Positions 14,690-23,099 of a stretch of DNA of 41,230 bases are shown in pieces. The first letter of the stretch is position 1; every line of letters begins with the position of its first letter. The stretch is from Candidatus Eisenbacteria bacterium (GTDB lineage Bacteria; Eisenbacteria; RBG-16-71-46; JASEGR01). The notes under the pieces are model-generated. The model was not told where the DNA came from. It worked only from the letters and a program-made list of their open reading frames with translations, and searched no databases. The stretch is from contig JASEGR010000019.1 of assembly GCA_030017955.1 (NCBI GenBank), forward strand, positions 1-41,230, written 5' to 3'. Both the position numbers and the translations under genes were made by a program.

Positions 14690-15524
14690 TTCTCCCTCCT
14701 TCTCGGAACCAAGTGCTTGAGGACTGGTCGACAAGATGAACTCTTCCAACCTCAGAACCAAGGAACCTTCTTGCGATGTCTCTGAATCTGGCCGGGATGT
14801 CGCTCACGCAGAAAAGATTCGCCGGGCGGGCGGTTCCTCTTCTTGAAAGACCCTCTTTACGAAGAATTTCTCTGACGACCTTCGCCGTCTCCTCACCGGA
14901 GTCAATCAGCACAATGTGATCACCCATGACTTCGGAAATAACTCCTGCGAGAAGAGGATAATGAGTGCAGCCGAGTATCAGCGTATCAATGCCTCTCGCG
15001 CGGAGCGGGGCCAGATACTCCTCTGCAACGGCTTTCGTCACTTCGTGGTCAGTCCACCCTTCTTCAGCAAGAGGCACAAAGAGCGGGCACGCCGCGGAGA
15101 AGATGCTCAATTCTCCGTTCTTCTTCCTGAGCATTTTCTCGTACGCTTTGCTCCCAATGGTGCCGAGTGTGCCAATCACACCTACTTTTCCGCTGATCGT
15201 AGCCTTCGAAGCGGCGAACACTCCCGGTTGAATAACGCCCACTACCGGAACCGGGACGGACTTGCGCAAGACCGGCAGTGCAAAGGCGGACGCGGTATTG
15301 CATGCCACCACGATCATCTTGACCCCGGCTCGAAGAAGAAATTTTGCATTCTCAACGGAGAACCTGGTGACTGCCTTCCTGGATTTCGAACCGTACGGGA
15401 CTCTCGCGGTGTCACCGAAATAGACGATTCCCTCGCCCGGCAGAGAGCGCATGAGTTCTCTCACTACGGTGAGTCCGCCGACACCTGAATCAAAGACACC
15501 AATTCTGCTTTCGCTGGTTTTCAT
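14625..15524 (-). CDS. murI: Glutamate racemase
   Basis: MurI makes D-glutamate for peptidoglycan. The 299-residue protein has the [10 protein letters not shown] start (catalytic Asp near residue 12), the first catalytic cysteine in VACNTAS (Cys75) and the second in LGCTHYPLL (Cys186). Family members are usually about 260-270 residues. The extra tail, very rich in Lys and Arg ([16 protein letters not shown]), is encoded in the stretch shared with the start of rph. The start ATG overlaps the stop of the GerMN gene (ATGA). It sits in a cell-wall group with the amidase. Confidence 0.95.
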   Translation of the reverse strand: MKTSESRIGVFDSGVGGLTVVRELMRSLPGEGIVYFGDTARVPYGSKSRKAVTRFSVENAKFLLRAGVKMIVVACNTASAFALPVLRKSVPVPVVGVIQPGVFAASKATISGKVGVIGTLGTIGSKAYEKMLRKKNGELSIFSAACPLFVPLAEEGWTDHEVTKAVAEEYLAPLRARGIDTLILGCTHYPLLAGVISEVMGDHIVLIDSGEETAKVVREILRKEGLSRRGTARPANLFCVSDIPARFRDIARRFLGSEVGRVHLVDQSSSTWFREGGRIENSRKKVRRKKSRRSKKDKD

Positions 15525-16039
15525 TTCATGCCACCCCGTCTTCCTGCTGAAAGGATATCATCCAGAGTGAGTCCCTCTGTCAAGTCAACATGGCCGGTAA
15601 GAGTGGCAGCAGGTTTCCCATCAACCAGGAATACTACTTTCTTCACGCGTTCCACATTCTCAAGGACGGTTCGCGCAATTGACGAGGCGAGAAGCCACTC
15701 GAACAGGATTCCTCCCTGGGATGTGACTCTGATCGAGCCGGAGAAGTCGATGAAAACCGTTCCCCTTTCGTCTATGAAGGTGTGGCGGAGCACCGCGTTG
15801 GCCGGCATGAGCCTCACCCCGGTCCTCCTGGGACCACCAGTAAGCTCTGAGATAAGAAGAGAAAGAGATCCCTCCCTGTTTTCAGTTACAAGCATCTCCC
15901 TCTCTTCAGTCAGAAGTTCCTTGCCGTCTTTCGATCCAAAATACAGCGAGACTGAGCGCGTGGCCTGTGCCAATTCTGCGCACCAGGACTGTGACGCCAG
16001 AAGGCCGGCGGCTATCGCCGCAAGGACAAGTGAGCGCAA
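15521..16039 (-). CDS. GerMN-domain exported protein
   Basis: A 172-residue protein with a signal peptide (LVLAAIAAGLLASQSWCAE; the Cys may allow lipidation, though the lipobox is poor) and one GerMN domain (SLLISELTGGPRRTGVRLMP, HTFIDERGTVFIDFSGSI, FLVDGKPAATLTGHVDL). GerMN domains are found in GerM and LpqB and are associated with the cell wall or envelope. In many bacteria a GerM gene lies between an amidase and rph/rdgB, as here. The start is a TTG at 16039 directly after the amidase stop, with AGGGGG upstream. The biochemical role is unknown. Confidence 0.85.
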   Translation of the reverse strand: MRSLVLAAIAAGLLASQSWCAELAQATRSVSLYFGSKDGKELLTEEREMLVTENREGSLSLLISELTGGPRRTGVRLMPANAVLRHTFIDERGTVFIDFSGSIRVTSQGGILFEWLLASSIARTVLENVERVKKVVFLVDGKPAATLTGHVDLTEGLTLDDILSAGRRGGMK

Positions 16040-16040
16040 T

Positions 16041-17390
16041 TCATCCCCCTGCCTGCAGGTTTACAAATTCGATGACTCCTTTTCCTATCGCAATCCCGAG
16101 CTCTTTCCTTAAGTCCGGATCTTCCAGCAAGTCCTCGTCCACCGGGCTTGTGAGGAACCCGCAATCGATGACTACCCCCTTGGTGTCGGAGCTCTTTAGG
16201 AGTCTGATCGGGACGAACATCAGGCCGTTGTCTTGAGCGCCCACAACAGAAGAGAAAGAGTCGAGGATAATCCTTCCAAGAAGACGCAGTCTGAGATCGC
16301 CTCCGCCGTCAGGTACCACAACATAGATGCCTCTTGCCTCCTCAGAAGGATAACCCTCTGCATGCAGACTCAGCACCATGTCCGGCCGGACGTTCTTTAA
16401 GAACTCTATCCGTTCATCCTGTCTGACTGTCATGTCCTCGGTCCTTGTCAGAAGCACAGACAGGGAACTGTTACGTTCAAGAAACTCTTTCACACTCGCA
16501 GCAATGTCAAGCGTTATGTCCTTCTCTTTCGAGCCCCCTATTCCCTCAACTCCTGCGTCACTTCCGCCGTGCCCCGGATCAATCACTATTTTTCTGACTC
16601 GCTTCGCCTCACGCGCGAGAAGTTTCTCAAGAAAAGCGTTCCCGGCATTCGGATTTTTCGTAAATCTCAACTCGACTCCGTCCGGCTGCATGGAGACGAG
16701 ATAGCTTTCTGCTTCACTCGTGAGTCTGATAGAAAGCGTCACGCCTCCACCTTCCCTGACAAAAGATAGTCTTTCGACCAGACCTAGTCCCTCATTCGGA
16801 AAAAGGTACCCCTTCCCGGGCTCGCACTTCGCGATTCTGAAGTCGAACTCTCTCCTTGATGGAAAAATCACCTCTCCGGAAATGGTTGAGTCGGCGAGAA
16901 TTTTGAGCACGGTATCAGTGCTATCCTCGTAGAGATCCATTCCAAGCAGCTTCACAAGTGTCTCGACCGGCACGAGTCTCCGCTGCCTCCCGTCCCATGT
17001 GAATTTCTGTGCCAGAACTTTGTTGAGGACTTTCTCGACAAAGTCCAAAGGAATTGCGACCTGGCCATCCACGAAAACAGCCGGACCGCTCATCATGTAC
17101 GAGTCTCCGCCAATCAAGACGAGCCTGCTTCCCACGACTGTCTTTATCGCCTTCCCGGGAATCTCCAGTGTCATCCTTCTTGTTTCGGGATACCAGAGCT
17201 TGGTGGCATGATGCATCCTCGCAATTTCACTCAGCGGAACGTAGGGAACCTCGAGACAAAATGCCTTCCCGCAGAATCCGCCGGGACTCAGGGCAGATTC
17301 GAAACCGGGAAGCATAATGACAAGATTCGTCTCGGGAAGGAAAAAAACTGCACTCAAGATTGCAAGGAGAGCGATTCCCTTTATCCTCAC
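16041..17390 (-). CDS. N-acetylmuramoyl-L-alanine amidase (Amidase_3)
   Basis: A secreted cell-wall hydrolase that cuts the amide between muramic acid and the stem peptide. N-terminal hydrophobic signal (GIALLAILSAVFFLP), then a copper-amine-oxidase-N-like domain with two copies of the pattern (VPLSEIARMHH..., AIPLDFVEKVLNKV...). The catalytic domain runs from about residue 260: VIDPGHGGSDAG (zinc His), GSKEKDITLDIA (zinc Glu) and SLHAEG (second zinc His). At the usual catalytic Glu position (VEIGFLSNP in the family) this protein reads VIDCGFLTSP, with Asp instead. GTG start at 17390 overlaps the smpB stop. 449 residues. Confidence 0.92.
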   Translation of the reverse strand: MRIKGIALLAILSAVFFLPETNLVIMLPGFESALSPGGFCGKAFCLEVPYVPLSEIARMHHATKLWYPETRRMTLEIPGKAIKTVVGSRLVLIGGDSYMMSGPAVFVDGQVAIPLDFVEKVLNKVLAQKFTWDGRQRRLVPVETLVKLLGMDLYEDSTDTVLKILADSTISGEVIFPSRREFDFRIAKCEPGKGYLFPNEGLGLVERLSFVREGGGVTLSIRLTSEAESYLVSMQPDGVELRFTKNPNAGNAFLEKLLAREAKRVRKIVIDPGHGGSDAGVEGIGGSKEKDITLDIAASVKEFLERNSSLSVLLTRTEDMTVRQDERIEFLKNVRPDMVLSLHAEGYPSEEARGIYVVVPDGGGDLRLRLLGRIILDSFSSVVGAQDNGLMFVPIRLLKSSDTKGVVIDCGFLTSPVDEDLLEDPDLRKELGIAIGKGVIEFVNLQAGG

Positions 17391-17854
17391 CTTTTTCCTC
17401 TATAGGTTCGTCTCATTTCTCGTTCCATATCCTTCTTTTTTATCTCTTCCCTCCTGTCGTAGAGTTTTTTCCCTCTTGCAAGGGCAAGCCCTATCTTTGC
17501 GTAGCCTTTCTTGAAATAGAGCGACATCGGAATCAGAGTAAGACCTTTTTCAGAAACCTTTCCGATGAGTCTTCTTATCTGCGACTTGTGAAGGAGCAGT
17601 TTTCTTCTCCGCGTAGGGTCAAGGTTGAACCGGTTTCCAAACTCGTAGGGATTGATGTGCAGATTGTAGAGGAAAACCTCTCCGTCCCGGATCGTTGCGT
17701 AGCTCTGCTTCAAATTCACCCTGCCCTGGCGGATTGACTTGACTTCAGTTCCGCTCAGGACAATTCCAGCTTCAAAGGTATCGATTACAAGAAAATCCTT
17801 CCTTGCGCGCCGGTTTGAAGAGATGATTTTGACTTCGCTCTCAGCCATCTTCAT
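17387..17854 (-). CDS. smpB: SsrA-binding protein SmpB
   Basis: SmpB binds tmRNA and delivers it to stalled ribosomes. The protein matches throughout: NRRARKDFLVIDTFEAGIVL, SGTEVKSIRQGRVNLKQSY, LHINPYE, LDPTRRRKLLLHK, GLTLIPMSLYFKKGYAKIGL, ARGKKLYDRREEIKKKD. The ATG at 17854 is preferred (weak AAGTGA upstream); one at 17848 is also possible. A longer frame would run into the inverted repeat. It is the first gene of the minus-strand operon, and a 22-bp inverted repeat lies 18 bp before its start. The tmRNA gene itself is not in the window. Confidence 0.95.
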   Translation of the reverse strand: MKMAESEVKIISSNRRARKDFLVIDTFEAGIVLSGTEVKSIRQGRVNLKQSYATIRDGEVFLYNLHINPYEFGNRFNLDPTRRRKLLLHKSQIRRLIGKVSEKGLTLIPMSLYFKKGYAKIGLALARGKKLYDRREEIKKKDMEREMRRTYRGKR

Positions 17855-17871
17855 CGTCACTTTACTAAAGA

Positions 17872-17921
17872 AATTAGTGACAGTCACCTATTTTCCAGGA
17901 AATAGGTGACTGTCACTAATT
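17872..17921. repeat. Perfect 22-bp inverted repeat in the smpB leader
   Basis: Arms 17872-17893 and 17900-17921 are exact reverse complements with a 6-base loop (TCCAGG). Each arm contains its own smaller palindrome (GTGACAGTCAC left, GTGACTGTCAC right), so GTGAC occurs four times in alternating orientation. Its outer end lies 17 bp before the smpB ATG. It could be a REP/MITE-type mobile palindrome or a leader hairpin controlling smpB; sequence alone does not decide. Confidence 0.9.
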
Positions 17922-17922
17922 A

Positions 17923-17954
17923 AACGGCCACCCCGGTAAGCCAGGGTGGCCGTT
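17923..17954 (-). terminator. Terminator of the lamin-tail protein gene
   Basis: AACGGCCACCC (17923-17933) and GGGTGGCCGTT (17944-17954) form a perfect 11-bp stem with a 10-nt loop. On the minus strand it is followed by TAATT, and on the plus strand by CTTTA. It lies 22 bp beyond the stop of the gene at 17977-18900. Confidence 0.75.
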
Positions 17955-17976
17955 CTTTATGATGAGTTACTCGGTA

Positions 17977-18900
17977 TTACCGATAGATTGCCTTAATCGT
18001 ACCCCAAGTGCTGTTCTCGACAGCAGTAGGTCCACCGGCTATACAGCCATTGCCACTAACAAGAGTCTCGGCACCTTCTGCCCCAACTCTCTGGCGAGTG
18101 CCGGCACCGCTTGCGGGGACAACAAATCCCTGGGTGAGCGGGCCAACGTCATTGTTGTAGCATGACGCAACCACATCTGCATCCGGCCCATCCTGACAGG
18201 TCGCGGTTGTCTTCAGCACCGGCCAGTTGGAACCTGAACCGGAGCCCCAGTAAACCAGGTCAACATCACAGACGAGGTCCGAGATTTGATCCCAGTAGAA
18301 CAGCCACACGAACTCTGCCGTATTGGTATATGAGCCATAAGTCGGATAAGGCGCAGGCTTGTTTCTGGCCACGTCCACCATCGGGATGGCGGTAGTAGGG
18401 CCACCAGCATTGAAGAACATGAAGTCAGCATCTACACCAGCGCAGCGCTTGAACCTGCCGCCGTCCACAGCTATTGTCTTGTAGGCGCCGGGCAGTATGA
18501 TTGCGCCATTCGGGAACCGCATGGCAAAGTCTGACCCGGTCAGAAATATGTCTATGGTTCCCAGCACAGGCAGAGTGTAATACGTATTGACGTCTGACAA
18601 ATAGTAATTGGACAGGTCAACGGGCTCCGAGGTCGGGTTGTAGATCTCAACGAACTCTGTCGAATCTGCGCACGTCGCGCTGTTGAGACCACGATAACCA
18701 ATCTCGCTTAGAAGAAGATGGGCGCCAGCCAAAACAGGACCTGTGCTCGGTGTGGCGGGTGCTGCGGCCGCCCACTGAGCGCCCTTGTGATTCTCGGTCG
18801 TCTCATCGTGCCCGCCGATAATCTGCTGTGCCACTGCGGGTGCCGCGAGAGCAAACACCAGTCCTACAATCGCCAATGATGTCATAAGAAACTTATGCAT
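17977..18900 (-). CDS. Secreted lamin-tail-domain protein
   Basis: A 307-residue exported protein. The ATG at 18900 is chosen for GGGAGG upstream and the clear signal peptide that follows (FLMTSLAIVGLVFALAAPAVAQ). Residues about 60-190 form a lamin-tail domain (LLLSEIGYRG, ADSTEFVEIYNPTSEPVDLS, NYYLSDV, ILPGAYKTIAVDGG). LTD domains in bacteria are beta-sandwich modules on secreted nucleases and surface proteins. No catalytic domain is present. The extreme C-terminus, STWGTIKAIYR, is nearly the same as that of the beta-helix protein at 5648-6619, which suggests a shared C-terminal targeting tag. Single-gene unit with its own terminator. Confidence 0.85.
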   Translation of the reverse strand: MHKFLMTSLAIVGLVFALAAPAVAQQIIGGHDETTENHKGAQWAAAAPATPSTGPVLAGAHLLLSEIGYRGLNSATCADSTEFVEIYNPTSEPVDLSNYYLSDVNTYYTLPVLGTIDIFLTGSDFAMRFPNGAIILPGAYKTIAVDGGRFKRCAGVDADFMFFNAGGPTTAIPMVDVARNKPAPYPTYGSYTNTAEFVWLFYWDQISDLVCDVDLVYWGSGSGSNWPVLKTTATCQDGPDADVVASCYNNDVGPLTQGFVVPASGAGTRQRVGAEGAETLVSGNGCIAGGPTAVENSTWGTIKAIYR

Positions 18901-19265
18901 TTTCAATTCCTCCCTCCGATGACAGAATCTAAGAAACTTCCAGCTACACTGCCTTAACGACAAACGCGCTGTTGTCATCACCTCCTGTCCACATTGAATA
19001 GAAATAGCGCCGCGCGTCCCTATGCCATACGCATGTTTCCCTAACTACCAGATACTACCATAGATAAGGGCCTTGTGTCAAGCGCTAGCTTGCTGGCGAG
19101 CTTGCAGTTTCCGGGGAGATACTGGCTTTGCTTGGGCAGAGTAAGTGTCCGCTCAGTCTGGCTGAATTGCCACAGGTACTCAACTTCTCTCAAGCCATTC
19201 CCCAGAAATGACGATTAAACTGTAAGAACCTCTTGCGAAGTCGGGTAGTCTGAGGCGTCAGGCTT

Positions 19266-19440
19266 CCCCTCACCTTGATCCTCTCCCCAGAGGGGAGAGG
19301 TTACATGAAGAATCATCAGTGACCCTCTCCCATGAAGGAGAGGTTACATGAAGAATCATCAGTGACCTTCTCCCATGAAGGAGAGGTTACGAGCAGCGCC
19401 GTCCGTGACCTCTTCCGTGGGGAGAGGATTGTGAGGGGCT
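19266..19440. repeat. CCTCTCCCC palindrome and 43-bp tandem repeats
   Basis: CCCCTCACC...CCTCTCCCC...GGGGAGAGG opens at 19266. The segment GAGAGGTTACATGAAGAATC...CTCCCATGAAG then repeats with a 43-bp period from 19295, 19338 and (partly) 19381, and a degenerate GGGGAGAGGATTGTGAGGGG closes it. Related palindromes occur at 26454 and 30643. The rest of the 680-bp gap 18901-19583 shows no gene or clear promoter. Confidence 0.75.
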
Positions 19441-19583
19441 CTTCGTCCCCATGAATGCGGCGGACACGAGCTATGCCCCAAACTCGGGTTGTAGCGCTTC
19501 TCGAATGATGCTACCCTAAGCCTCAGCAGGTTCGGACAGTAGATTCCGGACAGACTCTGGAGAGAATTCTCAAAAACAGGCAT

Positions 19584-21548
19584 ATGGCGCCAAATAACCA
19601 GAAAATCCTTGTCGCAGACGACGAAGCCTACATACGGGAGCTGGTCAGGGCAAAACTCGAAAATGTGGGCTACGATGTGGAAGAAGCTTCGACCGGAAGA
19701 GAAGCCATCGAGCTCGCAAAAAACTCTCCACCCGACCTAATCCTGCTCGACATAATGATGCCTGACTTTGATGGATTTGAAACCTGCCGGTACCTGAGGG
19801 AGGATGAGAGGACAAAAACAATACCTGTAATCTTTCTCTCCCAGAAAAGGCAGGAGCAGGACATCGTGCGGGGCCTTGAGCTTGGAGCGGTGGATTATCT
19901 CACGAAACCGTTCTCGCCACGGGAGCTCGCCGCCAGAGTCAGAATCTTCCTTTCGGGCAAGGGAGTTGGGGCACAGACTATTTCTCCGCAGGAGGTCAAG
20001 ACCCCCGAAGGGGACCTCGCCTCTGTCCTCCAGATAAGCAAAGTTCTTCTGTCGCCGCTAAAGCTTCGCGACAAGCTTGCAGTGATCGTCAACATGGCTT
20101 CGCGGTTCCTGGGAGCAAACATACTTTCTTTGAGGACAACCGATCCCGAGACGGGCGAGTTCAAGCTTGGGGCATCACTGGGGTTAAGCGATGAGTATTT
20201 GAAAACCGAAGTGGAAGAAGTTGTGCGGGTCGTCGGGGGCAGAGCTCTCAACGAAAAAAAACCGGTAGCCATATCGAATGCGCAGGAGGATGCGGCCACA
20301 AGCAATTTCCAGAGTCTCAAGCTGGAGAGATTGAACTCCGTTCTGTGCCTTCCGGTTCTCGCCCCGGACAAGCTTCTCGGAATCTTCACTGTGTACGGGA
20401 AGACGGCTTACATATTCTCAGAGAGAGAAATCAAGCTCTTCTCTCTTCTTGCAGACCAGGCTGCCCTTGCCATCGAAACCGATTCCCTCCACGACTCTCT
20501 GATAAGTGCGAATAGAAAACTCTCAATGTTCCTCTCGAATGCACCATCGGCGATTCTGGTCGGTAACCTTCTTGGAATTGTCCAGTTTTCGAGCCTGATA
20601 GCGTCCAGGATTGTAGGCAAGGAGGAGAACGAACTAATAGGCATGAAGCTTGAGGATCTTGAGGTCATAAAAGAGATCTTCCCCGAAAAAGAGGTATTCT
20701 CGAAAGTCTTTGAAGAGGTGAAGGCGGGCGGCAGTTTCTCCCGAATCATGAGGATTGGAGGAAACGAATACGAACTTCTGTTGAAAGCTCTTCAGGAAAA
20801 AGGTGCATCGATCGGCTTCATTTGCATTCTTTTCAGCGTCTCGGACCAGAGAAGAAGAGAAAGAGCAGAAGAAGAGTTCATTTTCTCGATTGCCCACGAG
20901 ATGCAGATTCCGATGACGGCGCTCAAGGGATTCAGCGAGATCCTGCTTGAAGAGAAGCTCGATGAGGCAAGCATCAAGAGATACCTTGACATCATAAATA
21001 AGGAAACGACCAGGCTGGCGAATCTGATAAACGACCTTTCACAGAGCACGAGGCTTTCGGCAGGAACCGAGCGCCTGCGCTTGAGCCCGACGGACCTCTC
21101 ATCCGTCCTTCAGGACGTGATTGTCCTGCTCAAAGGGAGGCTCGGCACGATTAGGTTTGAAACCTCAATTCCTCCAAACCTTGCACGTCTGATAGCTGAC
21201 AAGGAGAAGATGAAGGAGGTCTTCACGAACATTCTCGACAATGCGATCAAATACACTCTCCCGGGTGGAAGAATTCTTGTTTCGATGACGGAGCAGCCCG
21301 AGGAAATCCTCGTGACTTTTGAGGATTCCGGAGTCGGAATGACGGGAGAGGAACAGGCAAGAATCTTTGACAGATTCTACAGAGCTGAAAAGCCCGGTTT
21401 TCCCGAGACAAAAGGTACTGGGCTCGGCTTAACAATAGCGAAACAGCTCGTCGAACTGCACAAGGGAAGAATATGGGCTGAGAGTGAACCCGGAAAGGGT
21501 TCAAAGTTCTTCGTCGCGCTGCCGAAAGTCCACACCCACCAGGCCTGA
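19584..21548 (+). CDS. Hybrid response regulator-GAF-histidine kinase
   Basis: A 654-residue cytoplasmic signalling protein. Order: N-terminal receiver domain (ILVADDEAYIRELV, phospho-acceptor Asp56 in LLDIMMPD, Lys in LTKPFSPREL); GAF domain about residues 150-300 (LGIFTVYGKTAYIFSEREIK); a PAS-like segment about 315-425; HisKA with the phosphorylated His438 in AHEMQIPMTALKGFSE; HATPase with NILDNAIKY, FEDSGVGM and GTGLGLTIAKQLVELHKG. The H box is atypical (HEMQIP rather than HELRTP). No membrane segment or output domain. It heads the operon with the HEAT, glycosyltransferase and TPR-barrel genes (next start 2 bp after its stop) and probably controls their synthesis or activity. Confidence 0.92.
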   Translation: MAPNNQKILVADDEAYIRELVRAKLENVGYDVEEASTGREAIELAKNSPPDLILLDIMMPDFDGFETCRYLREDERTKTIPVIFLSQKRQEQDIVRGLELGAVDYLTKPFSPRELAARVRIFLSGKGVGAQTISPQEVKTPEGDLASVLQISKVLLSPLKLRDKLAVIVNMASRFLGANILSLRTTDPETGEFKLGASLGLSDEYLKTEVEEVVRVVGGRALNEKKPVAISNAQEDAATSNFQSLKLERLNSVLCLPVLAPDKLLGIFTVYGKTAYIFSEREIKLFSLLADQAALAIETDSLHDSLISANRKLSMFLSNAPSAILVGNLLGIVQFSSLIASRIVGKEENELIGMKLEDLEVIKEIFPEKEVFSKVFEEVKAGGSFSRIMRIGGNEYELLLKALQEKGASIGFICILFSVSDQRRRERAEEEFIFSIAHEMQIPMTALKGFSEILLEEKLDEASIKRYLDIINKETTRLANLINDLSQSTRLSAGTERLRLSPTDLSSVLQDVIVLLKGRLGTIRFETSIPPNLARLIADKEKMKEVFTNILDNAIKYTLPGGRILVSMTEQPEEILVTFEDSGVGMTGEEQARIFDRFYRAEKPGFPETKGTGLGLTIAKQLVELHKGRIWAESEPGKGSKFFVALPKVHTHQA

Positions 21549-21549
21549 T

Positions 21550-23064
21550 ATGTGGGTCGCCATAGTTGCAGCAAATCTCCTACTTTTCCTCATCGTCGTG
21601 TTCCTTGCCATTCTTCTCGGCGGCAGAACGTTTAGAGCCAAGCTGAGGCAGAGAGCCATAACACGCAGGGAAAAATTGTATTCAAAGCTGGTTGACGAGA
21701 CCGTGGCCGGAACCCCTCTCAAGGAAATCAAGATTCCCAGGAAAAAGGCAATAGACAGGGAAGTTCTGGAGAAGATTCTCAAGGGGAAACTATTCTTCAT
21801 AAAAGGAGAGGAAAGGGAAAGGGTAACAAGGATTCTTGATGAAAAGGGTTTCGTGGACGATTACATCCGGGAATTGAGCTCCCAAGACATGCGAGTCAGA
21901 GCGAGGGCGTGCGAAGTGCTGGGCGAGCTCAGACTCCTCAAGGCCGCCGACCCTCTGCGAGATCTCCTGAGCGACGAGAACGAGGAAGTCTCGGAGACCG
22001 CTTCGAGAGCGCTGGGAAAAATAATGGAAAGCTCAAGAGCCCTTGCAGAAACGCTCATTGAAAACCTCGTCAGGGAGCTCAAGTCACCAAACAGGTGGAT
22101 GCTTCTTAACACTGCCCAGGTCATAAAAAGTCTCGGAGAAATGGCAGTCGATGAGCTCATTGTCCTTCTTCGCTCATCCGAGCCGCGGGAAAGATACCAC
22201 ACTGCGCTCATACTAGGAGAGCTGAAGAACTACCGGACGGTCGAGCCGCTGATGAGGGCGCTTGCGGACATCGAGCCAAAGGTAAGAAGCGCAGCAGCAG
22301 AAGCCCTGGGAAAGATAGGAGACCTGCGGGCAGTGGCCGAGATTGCGGGACTTCTTGAAGATGATCATCCGTCTGTCAGGGTCAGAGCAGCAGAAGCATT
22401 GGGGAGATTGGGCGACACAAGGGCGGTTGATGCGCTGAAAGAAGCTGCGAGGGGTGCGGAGACACAGGTCAAGTGGGAGGCGGTGAGGGCGCTCCATCTT
22501 CTGGATGGCACTGGGGGAATAAGAGCTCTCGAAGACCTTGCGCTTCTGGAAGAAGATTCCATACGGGAGCAGGTTGCTGAAGCATTTGAGATGAGCGGCC
22601 TGATGGACCAATACCTGAAACAGATAGGGTTATCTGAAACGGAAAAATCGGAGCGTGCCGAGAAGATCATTACGAAGCTTGCAGAGGCCGGAGTTCTGAG
22701 TCCGATCGAATCGGGTCTCGCCATCAGCGATCCAGGTACCAGGAAAAAGATAGCCGGGATTCTCGGGGACACCCTCGAGCTTCTTCTAAAGACATTTCAG
22801 AGTGGAAAGAGAGAGGAGGTCGTCAAGGCAGTTGAGATCCTCCTCAGAATGGCACACCTGGACCTTGTCACAAAACTCAACGAACTTCTCAGGGAATCAA
22901 AAGGTGAGTTCGCCCTTCTGGTTGCGGAAGCATGCCACACTCTCGTTCTCATCCTCGATTCACTCACGGAGCTCGCGGAAACTGAAACTGACGAAAACGT
23001 GGCAAGGAAGATGAATGAGACTGTCGCCGCCCTGAGGTCAAAACTTCTTGGAGGCCAGGGATGA
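21550..23064 (+). CDS. Membrane-anchored HEAT-repeat protein
   Basis: A 504-residue protein with one N-terminal membrane helix (VAIVAANLLLFLIVVFLAIL) and a basic linker. A cytoplasmic array of about seven HEAT repeats covers residues 110-350 (typical units VRARACEVLGELRLLKAADP, VRSAAAEALGKIGDLRAVAE, VRVRAAEALGRLGDTRAVDA). A helical C-terminal region follows. HEAT arrays are protein-binding scaffolds. The ATG at 21550 comes 1 bp after the kinase stop with little ribosome-site sequence, so it is probably translated by coupling. Between a kinase and a processive glycosyltransferase, a role linking signal and synthase at the inner membrane is a reasonable guess. Confidence 0.85.
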   Translation: MWVAIVAANLLLFLIVVFLAILLGGRTFRAKLRQRAITRREKLYSKLVDETVAGTPLKEIKIPRKKAIDREVLEKILKGKLFFIKGEERERVTRILDEKGFVDDYIRELSSQDMRVRARACEVLGELRLLKAADPLRDLLSDENEEVSETASRALGKIMESSRALAETLIENLVRELKSPNRWMLLNTAQVIKSLGEMAVDELIVLLRSSEPRERYHTALILGELKNYRTVEPLMRALADIEPKVRSAAAEALGKIGDLRAVAEIAGLLEDDHPSVRVRAAEALGRLGDTRAVDALKEAARGAETQVKWEAVRALHLLDGTGGIRALEDLALLEEDSIREQVAEAFEMSGLMDQYLKQIGLSETEKSERAEKIITKLAEAGVLSPIESGLAISDPGTRKKIAGILGDTLELLLKTFQSGKREEVVKAVEILLRMAHLDLVTKLNELLRESKGEFALLVAEACHTLVLILDSLTELAETETDENVARKMNETVAALRSKLLGGQG

Positions 23065-23099
23065 CCCGCGGTTCATGCGGATCCCGGTGATCCACTCTC

